Shown here: positions 35,196-46,573 of the stretch, piece by piece | How the letters are laid out: the number at the start of each line of letters is the position of its first letter | Numbering within the stretch: the first letter of the stretch is position 1 | DNA from: Cosmopolites sordidus | Lineage: Eukaryota; Arthropoda; Insecta; Coleoptera; Curculionidae | DNA: 64,000 nt | Assembly (NCBI GenBank): GCA_031761425.1 | Contig: JARFXV010001692.1 | Span: forward strand, 232,336 to 296,335 | Direction of reading: 5' to 3' | Translations under genes and position numbers: made by a program | Notes under the pieces: generated by a model | Databases searched by the model: none | What the model saw: the letters and a program-made list of their open reading frames with translations, nothing else | Told to the model about the DNA's origin: nothing

Positions 35196-36924
35196 GCTAA
35201 ACTTTTCATTCTAACTCATAATCAGCCATGTCAGCAACATTGAAGTGTCCTCGTATCATTAGCTTGGGAGGGTTGATTGTTTTCTTGATGTCAACCCATT
35301 CGTAAACAAGAAGATCCTTTTTATCGGGCCATTTCCAGAGCTTTTTGGTCTTGGTTATGCAGTCTATTGTAGGGTCTGACTCTTCTCTACTGGGCAGTTT
35401 TGTTTTCAAACGAGGATAGTGCTTTCTTGCATATTTGACTATGACAAAATTACCTTCTTCTAAATTATTTTTTAAATATCCTGGTTCTGGTAGATCTTTG
35501 CTAGGCCCACTGGTACCAAAATTTTCAGATTCACTTTCATAAAACCGTCATCAAAACGACTGCAGTCACGGAGACTTTAAGAACTGGCGTGCTCAGATTC
35601 AGTTTCTGGTGTTCGATTTCTAAGTGGGCGCCTTTTTTTCGACTTAGACGAAGACGTTGGTACTCCTTTCAAGTCCAGTTATTTGCGCCATATTCATCAA
35701 ACAGTTTTGTAAAAGCACTTTTTGCCAGCTGGACATCCATTTTTTCATTTCATACTAGACCCTTTTGTAGTGATACCGTATATTTTTTCTGCAAAGTTTG
35801 GCAAGAAGCTGTTTTCTACCAGTTTTCTTAGAGTCTTTTCTCTTGTCTGCTTACGTCTTTTTGAGGCAAGCGCTCTAGAACTTAGGTTCTGTCAAGGAGT
35901 ATGATGTGTTTTGTATCCAGTTTTTGTATCTGTTTTTTTGTATCCAGAAATTGTTTTTCTTCTTGTCTGCATACAAATAATCAACCAGCTGTTTTAGGAG
36001 TTTAGAAAACTGATTCTTGGGCAAGTTTGTCATTGATTTTTTTTTTCTTTCCTCACAGTCAATATGTTACGCTAGTCTCTTTTTATCGGACCATAGTAAG
36101 AAATATCCAACGACTGGATGAGATGAGTAGAGTTTGGGGGTAGGCACACAAACCTTATATTGTTTCCCTTACACGCTTTTACAACTTCTAGGTTGACATG
36201 GGGGTTAAATTATCTCCTATCACAACCTTCACTCCAGGCAGCTTTTTCAATCGATGAAGCAGGGTTGAGAAAAACAAATCTTCGAACGTCTCCATAACAA
36301 ACCGACCACTTTTTGTTCTATTATACCTACATTCGGCAGGTCCACCCTATGCCCATGTAGACCACAACACCACATATGGTGGTAACATGTTTCCAGTTTC
36401 ATTTCCATAAAACATTAGTCAGGTACAAGATTTCATAGATTCCATAATGCGGTCTACGTATTTTAGTCCTCTTATTATGAATTAGAATTATTTACAAATA
36501 ACCTTAATTGACCCTGGGTCATCTCGTAGATTTGTCTCATCATAATTCCAAATATTTTCATATAAAAAATAATTGTCAAAATAATCATTGACTGTTTTTT
36601 CATCAATAGCAGCTCTTACTTATTTTATGTAGCGTTGTTTGCTGTTCGCACACTTAAGTTTGGGTGGCTTTTCCTAAATAATGCTGCCCAATCAGGTCCT
36701 GGGAAATTGTTCTTAAAGTTATTTACTGTACGCCCCGGTTTGTCAAGAAAGCGTTTCATAGAGTATCTCAAATCAAGATCTGGAAAACCAAATTCAGCTA
36801 ACTTCTTGATATGAGCCTCAAATGAATGTTCTTCTTCTTGAGAAAACAATGCGGAATGGCAACGTTTTTTTACCTCATTTATTTTAAGCTTGTTCATTAT
36901 TGTGCTTCTAGGTTTATTATAATA

Positions 36925-37091
36925 CTGGCAATCCAAAGGTAGCTGGTTCGATTCCAGCGCTCGGATGGGTGTTTTTCCTTAATTCTTCTGTCCGTCTTAC
37001 TTCTTACCCTACACTTTGACTTATATACACTCACACACACACACACGCACACGCACACGCACACGCACACGCACACCCACACACACACACA

Positions 37092-37149
<58 letters not shown>

Positions 37150-37249
37150 CACACGCACACGCACACGCACACGCACACGCACACGCACACGCACACGCAC
37201 ACGCACACGCACACGCACACGCACACGCACACGCACACGCACACGCACA

Positions 37250-37300
<51 letters not shown>

Positions 37301-37610
37301 CCACACCTAAATGTCCGTGATTGTTTTTAGGCAAGAGTGTAAAATCCGACAACGAATTATCCCTCACTCAAGCCAGTTAAAGGTTGGGTAAGGCCGGATG
37401 CCTTTTGAGAAGTTTTCTACGTTGGCCACTCGCCAGTCGGTAGGCTTTCTGATAGACTTATGGGTAGGCATATAACCCAGGGGTTGATAGCCTGAGGGGG
37501 ATGCTGGCCTGGGTTTGTCGGTAGCTGATGACCGTGGTTCGGAATCCACATTAAGCTGTAGGTCCAGTCGCTAAATAGGCTTAGATGCTGATGCGCCTCT
37601 AAACGTAAAT
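36925..37610 (+). mobile_element. SINE-like insertion with long (CA)n/(CACACG)n
   Basis: It begins with tRNA-like GCTGGTTCGATTCCAGC (B box, 36945-36965), then a pyrimidine-rich stretch, a 270-bp CA-type array, and a unique body from 37299 to 37610 containing GGTTCGGAATCC and ending near TGCGCCTCTAAACG. Pogo coding resumes on either side (GKERIY | YNKPRSTI), which dates it as younger than the pogo element. Target duplication not identified. Confidence 0.65.
37025..37298. repeat. (CA)n and (CACACG)n array
   Basis: Alternating blocks of pure CA and of hexamer ACGCAC/CACACG. Frames through it (Cys-Val, Thr-His or Arg-Thr repeats) are artefacts. Confidence 0.96.
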
Positions 37611-37739
37611 CCTTTCCTTGCCTGTTCTTATTCCACTTGTTAAGTCCATCAAACAAGCTTGCATTATCTCAGCATTATAATCGGCATAGTTTCTCAAAGA
37701 TGCCTTTCTTTTGTAATTTTTCGTCATGATGTCCTCAGC

Positions 37740-38331
37740 AACTGGAACAAAAATAACTAAAACAACATTTTACAATACTAACATTTGAAAAATGTTATTA
37801 AAGACATTTTTTGAAAGATTTGGTGGTAAAAAAGGTATTTGTAAGTAGCTGGTCCTACTTTGGTCCTGGCACAAAGTAGCCCGAAAAACTAGTTTTGCAG
37901 TTTGGTTTATGAAAACTTTAAAATTTACTGTCAAAATTAAGGGAAAACTATAATTTATTTATTAAATTAAACATATTAGTACCAGGTTACTATAGGTAAT
38001 GTTTTGACACTTACCTTATTTTTAACTCTTTTCCACATTTTTTCACAGGAGAAAGTTTGGAGAGTAAAAATCTTCACATGTAAACAAATGTTTATAAAAT
38101 CTCCAGTGTTGCCACTAACAAAAAAATAAATTTACCTCAAACTATTCAGTTACCCTCCAATAGGCTACAAACTATTTTTCAAGCTCAAAAACTCTGATTT
38201 ATATTGTATTGTTTGTTCAGTACAAAAATTAATAACTTCTTTTTCGTGTTGCACCAAAGTAACCCCGCACGGACCAAAGTATCCCCGGTTGACGCTATAT
38301 TAGAAGAATCTTAGATATATGTATTTATCGA
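37740..38331. other. Intergenic, no gene seen
   Basis: AT-rich; GCACCAAAGTAACCCCGCAC followed by GGACCAAAGTATCCCCGG near 38250 is a short direct repeat of unknown origin. Confidence 0.4.

Positions 38332-38418
<87 letters not shown>
38332..38418. repeat. (AT)n microsatellite
   Basis: AT tract on the 3' side of the LINE fragment at 38419-38676. Confidence 0.95.
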
Positions 38419-38421
<3 letters not shown>

Positions 38422-38676
38422 CAGGTGCGTATAGACCCCGTTGGATCACGCAAAGCATTCTGACTCATTTTCGAGTGTTCTTTCTAATCCTCCACACCTC
38501 TCTCATCCTTTCTCCGTGGATTCTCTTGCTTTCCTCCGCCCACTTTGTTCCCGATCTCCTCGAAACTTCGCTCTTTGATGCAACGTTCCACATATGTATT
38601 TTGTTTCTGTACGTTCTTCTATACTCAATCTCTGTCAGACCCATTTGTGCCTTTTCCAGATCAGCTCTGATTTATG
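38419..38676 (-). mobile_element. LINE C-terminal fragment (relative of 11.4-13.1 kb)
   Basis: The minus strand reads RADLEKAQMGLTEIEYRRTY, RNKIHMWNV, then RRSGTKWAEESKRIHGERMR and EVWRIRKN before a stop. It aligns with the C-terminus of the LINE ORF at 11461 (SQSEIQDRG...VNVWKV...TGTTWSDERKKAHSERMK). It is bounded by (AT)n on both sides. Confidence 0.82.
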
Positions 38677-38702
38677 TATATATATATATATATATATATA
38701 TA
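38677..38702. repeat. Short (AT)n tract
   Basis: 26 bp of TA on the truncated 5' side of the LINE fragment. Confidence 0.9.
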
Positions 38703-38899
38703 ATTCAAAACAATTAGGTTATAATAAAAAACAAAAAAGGGGGAAGAATTGTTAAATATGTCAAAAGTCAAATATGTCATTTAAAAATTTTATAAAAAAT
38801 TGACACATATTAGTTCAAAAATTCAAAAAAACAATTGTTTAATTGATATTGGTAGGTTAGGTTTTTAAATGTAAGTTTGTATTTTTTTTTTTATAAAAG

Positions 38900-39220
<321 letters not shown>

Positions 39221-39429
39221 CTTATACATTTTTAATATACGTGTTACAGGTTGATTAAATCATGATGATAACGGTTGTTAACTCTGTACGAATATGACCT
39301 TAGCTATGGCAGATAATTTTGTAGTCATTATTGAAGAATTATTGGTTTTATAGTGGCTCAAATAACTCACCTTAAATCTGCATGGTCTTCCACATGCTGG
39401 TGGTCATTTAAAGTCTGGACGATATATAA

Positions 39430-40010
39430 TTGTTACACGCGGTGCAGCCTTTTTGGCTTTTCGCGCCGTCTTTTTGGCGATTATCTTCCTCATGGAGCTA
39501 TCTCTGTATGTCTCCTCGTGTCATTTGGGTCTCTCGTTTGCCGTTTTTTCCAATTTAGACAGGCTTGACATGAAGTTCTTTGGAGACAATTTTATTAGGT
39601 CATTGTAAGTTCTTTTTGAACCCCCCAGAAATTTTTTTTTTACCCTCCACCAGAAATTAATTCTTCTTTTTTAATTCGCCATAGTGGATCTACTTCGGCA
39701 TTCTAGTGACATGTATCCTTTGGCAATGGCCTAACCATCTCTGTTGCGCGTTTATTATCTGGAATTCTATAATTAAACTGTTGGCTCTTTCAAGTACCCC
39801 CACATTGTACTGATGTTCTTGCTATTTGATTCTAAAAATTTTCCGGAGGCAGTCTTGATGAAATTTCTCGAGTTGTTTTATTAGCTTCCTATACAGGACC
39901 CAGGATTTAGCCTCATACAGAAGAGTGACAATTTTAATGGCATTGTAAACATTGATTTTAGTATGTTCCTTTAATTCCCGTTTAGTAAACACCTTTCTCA
40001 TTAGACGCCC
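39430..40010 (-). mobile_element. LINE C-terminal fragment (same family as 48.84 kb)
   Basis: Matches by eye to 48850-49420 in the same orientation: shared blocks include GGCGATTATCTTCCTCAT, CTTCGGCATTCTAGTG, CAGTCTTGATGAAATTTCTC and CATTGTAAACA. The minus strand reads as the zinc-knuckle-free C-terminus after the RT. It is more decayed than the other copy. Confidence 0.7.
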
Positions 40011-40019
40011 TTAAATCCA

Positions 40020-40860
40020 TTAGTACTATTATGACATAAAGCTTGATGCTTGGATATCTTTTTTAATAATAATTCACAAATGACTGAATATGATAAGTAC
40101 CTATACAATAATTATTAATGTAAATTGAAATCCGGAGGGCCCACCCACAGCGTTCTTGAAAAATATTATACCACACAGTTTTCATAAGATTATTGATGAC
40201 ACGTTAGATGTGTATATATTTAATTCATTTTTTTACATGTTAAAGTAAATAATCCTTGTATAATTTAAACCTTGGGTATTGTTTGCCTTATTTACGAATC
40301 TGAATTATTGAATATGTCATCTACTAAATGAATAACATCTATATTAATTTGTATTACTACTTTTACTGACGACTAAGGTTAAAATTATTGCTTCCCAATT
40401 ATATTAATATGGTTATTCGAATTAGAAGTACCAGGACTAATTCATTGAAATAATCAGTTTTAATTCTTTAGAAAGCAAATGTATCTGCTGAATTCAAGCA
40501 AAGCATGATTTAAACAGTTAATTACAGAAATGTTTCTATTATGAGTGAATTTCCAAATGTTAATACATTTGAGGATAGAATGAAAAGGCGATACTTTTCT
40601 GATTGATGGTGGTGTGATCTCAAAGGTGATTGCATTTTTAAAAAGTAGCATGTTTTCTAATAACGCCTCATGGCTTTAAGGACTGCATGATATTTAGTTT
40701 TATTTTGATAGTCTTCAAAATCAGATCAGTATGATATGCATATGTTCGATATGTTCGTTGACAAAAAGCGATTTTTGAATTTTGAATAAACAATACTTTT
40801 CGTGTTGAAAAACCATAGAGCAAACCGAGTAAAAGTAAAAAAGCGTTATGACTATTCTAC
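40020..40860. other. Intergenic, no gene seen
   Basis: AT-rich, short frames only. Confidence 0.5.
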
Positions 40861-40864
40861 TTTT

Positions 40865-41150
40865 TTTCATTTCATAGTTCATAAGTGGTTTACTGAGTTT
40901 CGATGTGGTCGAACCAGCATAAGTGACGTTTCTCGCCCAGGACGATTGATCAGGGTCACTATTGAGTAAATGGTAAATAAAATCCATGATGTCATGCTAG
41001 CTAACAACGTAATGGGTGCTGAATTTGCTCATTGCGGACTAAAAATAGAACTAAGTGATCACTTCACAGCGGCGTTTAGACATTTGTAAGGGCAATCCGA
41101 GTTTTTGCGGCGATTCTTCACTATTGATAAAACTTGGACTCTTAACCTTT
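40865..41150 (+). mobile_element. mariner N-terminal fragment
   Basis: Plus strand reads VHKWFTEFRCGRTSISDVSR, PGRLIRV (from SGRPK.V), MVNKIHDVMLANN (from ENIKKIHDIIL.D) and FLRRFFTIDKTW, where VTxDETW has become TIDKTW. Related to the minus-strand remnant at 7985-8650. The C-terminal half is missing. Confidence 0.72.
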
Positions 41151-41189
41151 CTTAAAAAAACATGTATAATTTGGGAGAAACGTAAAAAC

Positions 41190-42180
41190 TGGTTTATTCA
41201 AAGTATGCGTCATCACTAACTACACATTTTCCCCATCTCTCTGGCAGTTTGCGTATTCCCTTGCAGAAAAGCCGTACATCTTTTGAGGTGGTCCAGTCAT
41301 AAAGCCATTTTTCGACATCTCCGTAACTGTTGAAGCATTTCAAGGGAAGTGCGTGAGACATTGATGTAAAACAATTGGTAGTCGGAAGGGGCCAAGTATG
41401 TTGAGTATGGCAGGTAGAGCAAGAGTTCCCAGCCAAGTGCAAAAATGGTGCCTCTGACCGCTTTCGCGGTGTGTGGTGGGGCGTTGTCGTACTGTAAAAT
41501 CACTTTTCAGTGTCCTATAGCCCATTCTGGTCGCTTTTCGATCAATGCATGGTTCAAATTGATCATTTGTTGACCGTAGCGAATGGTATTAACTGTTTCA
41601 CCTGGTTTCAGAAGCTCATGGTATACGACATCGATTCGGCCTTGTGGTCGATGTTGATGATTGTCCTGGGTCAACCCATGATGTTCTGCATTTAACCCAT
41701 GATTTTCTGCAGTACTCGAAATGTGTACATTTTTCGTTTCCACTTACGATCCGATGCAAAAAAGTCTTCCATGCCGACAAAGCAAAACCTCTCACACCTT
41801 TTTTCGATTTTCCATTTGTCTCTCGTTTAACTGATGTGGTACCCATTTTCCTGCCTTCTGCATCTTTCCCATGGTATGCAAATGATCACAAATGATTTGG
41901 CGATCAACATTTAATCTCTATGCTATTTGATGTTGCTTTTGCATATACTCTTTTTCCAACAATGTTTGCAAATAGGCATTTTAAATTTTTTTCGGTTGAT
42001 CTGGACGTTCTTTGTCTTTCTAAATTGAAATGACCAGTTTTGAATCGTGTAAACTAACGCACACAAGCGTATTGAGCAGGGATATTGTCACGGTAAGTTT
42101 CCACAAGTATACGGCGGCTTTTAGTCGTATTTTTCTTTTGATTGAACAAGAAAAGCAGTGTGAGCCGCAAATGCTTTATA
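41190..42180 (-). mobile_element. mariner, cut at its 5' end by another transposon
   Basis: Minus-strand pieces cover most of a transposase: RRILVETYRDNIPAQYACVR and FTRFKTGHFN (N-terminus), HTMGKMQKAGKWVPHQL, IVSGNEKC (from VTGDEKW, Asp to Asn), YHELLKPGETVNTIRYGQQM, ILQYDNAPPHTAKA keeping the second Asp, STYLAPSDYQLF keeping the third, and IRKLPERWGKCV. Frame shifts separate the pieces. At 42180 it is broken by the DUF4817-type element. Confidence 0.85.
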
Positions 42181-43300
42181 AAGGGTTTCCCAATAAGAGC
42201 GATAGGATTTGAATTTGAAATAAAACAAAAAATTTGGCCGAAAATGGTGCTCATTGTTTATATTATATTATGCCATTTATGATTTAAAGAAAATATCAAA
42301 ATATAAGTGACCACCTCGACTCTTCTTCGTGCACTAGTTGATCCGATTGGTTCAATTTTCGATGACTCGATGGAGTATATCGGGTGGTATGGACTATGGT
42401 TGCTCGAATGTTGACCTCAAGTCCATCAACAGCCTTGGGCTTGTTGGCGTAAATATGCGATTTAACATAGCCTCAAAGAAAATATTCTAAAGGTGTTAAA
42501 TCACAAGATCTTGGTGGCCAGTTACAAGTGCTATTCCGTGCAATTACCGATTCTCCGAATTGATTGCTCAAGAAGTCAATCGTAATGCGTAATGCGTAAT
42601 GCTGTATGGCAAGTCTTGTTGAAAATATAATTCGTCCGCACCAATTTCATCAATTTTCGGAAAGGCAAAATCGGATAACGTGGCACGATATGTTTCGCCA
42701 TTCACAGTGACAAATCACTGGTGGGTTTGACTCACACCAATAATGACAATTTTGCTTATTGACATAGCCGTTTAACTAAAAATGAACCTCATCGCGAAGA
42801 TAATTTTGCGATGAAAATCCGGATCGTTTTCCATTGCTTTCAATGCCCAATCTGCGAACTGCCGACGTGATTTTGTATGATCGTGATCATCCTGGATAAG
42901 CCCAACTTTTGAGAACGGCGCAGAACAGACACATTATCGTTCTCGGCAACACTTTCACGAACGCGCGATATTTTCTTCACTACGGTCACTACGAAGTCGT
43001 GACGGTGGCTTTTTGTCATGAAGACCAAACTCACATTCAGACTTATCAATTATAGGGCGGATGGCTTGATAAGAAGGTGCAGAATGACGACCGTGTCTTG
43101 AACGAAATGCTCTTTGAGTAGCAACAAAACTTCTCGAATTTTGATAAAATGTTTCTACAATTTCCAAACGTAACGAAAACTTCTTCATGGTGAAATGGCC
43201 AACTTTACTGAAAACAATTGACAGCAAATGTCAAGAATTGGATATCAAATATGGCCGCCATTAGCTGTCAAAATCCTATCGTCCCTATTGGGAAGCACTT
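42181..43300 (-). mobile_element. DUF4817-type Tc1/mariner element with both ends
   Basis: 1,120 bp. The left end AAGGGTTTCCCAATAAGAGC (then GATAGGATTT) and the right end (AAATCCTATC then) GTCCCTATTGGGAAGCACTT are inverted repeats, each flanked by TA (42179-42180, 43301-43302). Minus-strand coding: FSLRLEIVETFYQNSRSFVA and TQRAFRSRHGRH (DUF4817 helix-turn-helix, 42955-43227), then ESVAEN, RSQKLGLSR, a large gap with weak match, WPPRSCDLTPLEYFL and NKPKAVDGLEVNIRATIV. Decayed by frame shifts. Confidence 0.88.
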
Positions 43301-43302
43301 TA

Positions 43303-44235
43303 TTTGGCTCAAAACTCGATATGATTACCATACGAAAAAAGAAAGATACTGTCGTAGCAACAAAATAAAATAAGCGATTAGACTGTGAACCGACCCTTGT
43401 TTACCAGCACCATCTTTAACAAAAATAAGAATTATTAATTGCCACACCTAGTATATTCATCGCCTATTTGGAAAAGCGAAATCTGATTAGGGAAGACTAT
43501 TATGCTATATTAATAGTCAAATTTCACAAAGTGTTAATTAAAAAATGCCCTTGTTTGCCATAATAACAGAGAAATTGGTTAATTCGTGTTACAAATTGAT
43601 GTTCAATACAACCTATTATTCGTACTTGGCCTCTTTTCACTTCTTTCTCTTTCCATACATGAAGAAATGACTGACATAAAAGACATTTACATCGAATGAA
43701 AAGAGATCATCGCCTAAACAGAGAACTATTTTGGAGAGTTTGACAAGCTGTCAGGTTAATGATTATAGCTGTTATGATATATAGATAGTTATGATATATA
43801 GCTGAACTTATATATCATTTATTCCAATTTTGATATCTTGTTAAGTACTATGACCACTGTGGCTAAAAGATGTTAAGGGCTCTAAATGTCTTTGAAGCAA
43901 AACATAAAGAACGGCTGTTGGTTTTATACAACCCTGTATTGTCATGCAGCTGGTTTTCTTCTCATTGATATTCATCATTTCATTTTATATGACAATATTT
44001 GTCGAGAACAGTCATATGGGACAGTTTTAGATGGGAGCAAGATGATGTACAGTACGTGAGTTACTAATCTGAAGGACTAATTGGAAGTTCTTTTTCAGGT
44101 CGCATTCGGATTCTTAATAATAATAAACAACTTGATACCCATCAAATATAATAGGTAAATACATAGATGCCTATATATGTATCTGCCAGTTGTAAAAAAA
44201 ATCCAATATGTAAATTCATGACGACTCAAGACATA
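43303..44235. other. Intergenic, no gene seen
   Basis: AT-rich. The first part may hold the separated 5' end of the 41.2-kb mariner. Confidence 0.4.
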
Positions 44236-44239
44236 TTAA

Positions 44240-44420
44240 GAGCTATCACTAAACTTAAAGAGATTTACCACTAAACACCGAATCACTTTTTTTAAAGTTT
44301 TCAAAGTTAGTTTCAAAGTTAAAAAACTTTTAACAAAGTGATTGGGTGTTTATTGGTAAATCTCTTTGAGTTTAGTGTTTCACATCGAAGGTTGCAATAG
44401 AAGAACTGGTAAGAGCTATC
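44240..44420. mobile_element. Family-H repeat, inverted dimer without ribozyme core
   Basis: Left arm CTAAACTTAAAGAGATTTAC and CACTAAACACCGAATCACTT; right arm AAGTGATTGGGTGTTTATTG, GTAAATCTCTTTGAGTTTAG, TGTTTCACATCGAAGGTTGC and AATAGAAGAACTGG. The arms are inverted copies; the hammerhead regions between them are deleted. Confidence 0.7.
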
Positions 44421-44429
44421 AGTAAAATA

Positions 44430-46560
44430 CTAATAATTTATGTTTATTAGTTACCACAGTGGCTAATTTTAGGTCACTCTTTTGTTTCTAACTGTTTAGG
44501 TCTATGTATATAATGCCTTCGAAACATATTATCCTACACATTGAATATTATCCTAACCATCTTAGGAGCACATTTGGTATCAATATTTCGACACTTTCAC
44601 AGTAAGGTTTTAAGAGAACTTCGTTGTTTAAAATTTATTGGAGCCATTTAGTGCACGTATCCGGTATTTAGGTGACCACTTTTCCAATTATTTTCAGCTG
44701 ATTTTTATTCGTTTTTAAATCGATAACATTATCTTTAAGTCACTTGCATATACAAGATTTCTCAGTTATAATTTTAAATAACGTTAATGCAGTAAAAGGA
44801 AGGATTCAATTAAATTATTCAAAATATCTTTCAATTTAAGAGCATGCTTACTATCAAATAAGCTACACGTTAATAGACATTGCCTATATAATCTCAGTCT
44901 CAATCAAAAACTAGTTTGGTACATAAAGACAAACATACAGAAACATACACATAAATACACACACAAGAAAAGATGCAGTGTGATGGACTAAGTGCTTTCT
45001 TGTGAAGAAAGTATAATTAGATTAAATTTATATCAAGCTTATACAATTTTATAAGGGACCTTGATTTTTATGAAGGACAATAACAATAGATATCATTAAA
45101 TAATAGACATATATTGGATGACTGGTAAACTAAAATGCGTAAAATTGCCATATCAGTTTTAAAAACGACGTGCAAAACTCTACTTATTGTGTATCATTCA
45201 ATTAAAGTATAAGGGTGGTTTATAAGTTTGTGCCTTTTTTAAAAACTTCTAACAGAAATTTCGCAAATATAATAAATTTGTTTTCTGAGTAAAGGTAAGT
45301 TTATTCCATGGTATGACGTCATCGATTAGCAAATTAGATTCGCGCCTGTATCAATCCTCGTTCTTTGAAACAAAATACTCATGTTATTCACTATTTCGAC
45401 CTTGAAGTTTCAAAAACGGTTTATCACACCAAGAACTTCATCTGGCGCAATATAATTAATCACGCATTAGAGCGCAGTGTATCTGACGTTCAGAGAATTG
45501 TATTAATAAAAAAAGGGGTTTCCTGAAGTGTAAAAACATGGCCAGTTTATAAATATATCTTTAACATGAAGAACACTATTCTTTATCCGATTTTAATTCT
45601 TGAAATGATCTCAAACGACCTTTATACGTACAACTTAAATATATCTGTTTTCGTAAAACTTTTTACTTATGTATGTGAAAACGGTAAATACGAAGAGTAA
45701 TATTATTTGACATCAACTTTTTCTGCGTCATTATTTAATTACGAATTGCACACAATATTTGCATCGAAATCTGGAAAGAAGTTTACAACTGTCTCTGAAG
45801 TACATAATATGGCACACACCTGCGTTTGTGGCACTCGTAAGGATACGAAGCTACCCGAGGGTAGGGATTTCTGTCTCTGAAACTTAATATGCTAGTACTG
45901 GTTCTATCAGATAAGTTTCGCTCGACAGAAGGTTAATTAACTTACTGTTAAAAATATACTTGAGTGTATAATGTGCCTAACATCAACTAAATCTTTTATT
46001 GAAATCTGCGATAATGATTTTTTTAACACACTTTATTGCAACAAACTTGGAATTTATTGCAATATATTGGGATTATTTTCCGCTCTGATACAATTTTCAC
46101 ACTATGACTTGACCACTTTTTCAGTGAAAGAGTTCAAAGTTCGACACCTAACTTGGTGCGTTAACTATAATATGTAATACTTTAATATGGAAACGCTGTA
46201 CTATTGCTATGTAGGATTTGGCTGCTGTGGCCTATAATTGGGCGATGTATGTCCAAATTAACTTAAGTATTGTTTTGTACAATGATGGCTGTCAACCCAA
46301 TTTGAATATGTCCTCAGCAATGACTATTGCTGATCCATTGCTGGTTCAGATAACAGCTTAAATCTAGGGTAAGAATGGGTATTCGGTCACTTCAGAATAA
46401 ATAATCACAAATCAGATGATAATCAATATTTCTTTAATAATCTTTTTGTAATTAAACTTGTAACTATTCTTCTAACAAAATCACAATAATTGACATCAAT
46501 AAGTAAAACAAATTTGGCATAATCAATATTTATAAAATAACCGACTTTGATCGGCATTAA
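44430..46560. other. Intergenic, no gene seen
   Basis: AT-rich with scattered short frames. AAGGGTGGTTTATAAGTTTG at 45219 could be a transposon terminus but no partner was seen. Confidence 0.45.
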
Positions 46561-46573
46561 GCACAATGACAGG

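Larger units (their letters stand above)
35200..37735 (-). mobile_element. pogo-like (DDE_1) transposon, split by a SINE
   Basis: Minus-strand order: MTKNYKRKASLRNYADYNAE (N-terminus, about 37720); after the SINE, YNKPRSTIMNKLK and LAEFGFPDLDLR...FLDKPGRTVNNF (CENPB-type DNA-binding region, 36625-36936); LPPYVVLWSTWA; RYNRTKSGRFV; VKVVIGDN with the catalytic Asp; FVCLPPNSTHLIQSLDISYY with the last acidic residue; and a C-terminal module ending WKWPDKKD...INPPKL (35206-35409). Several stops and frame changes. Terminal repeats not found. Confidence 0.8.

Noticed and set aside
36897..37367. 156-codon Cys-Val and related Thr-His / Arg-Thr frames
   Set aside because: Translations of the (CA)n/(CACACG)n array.
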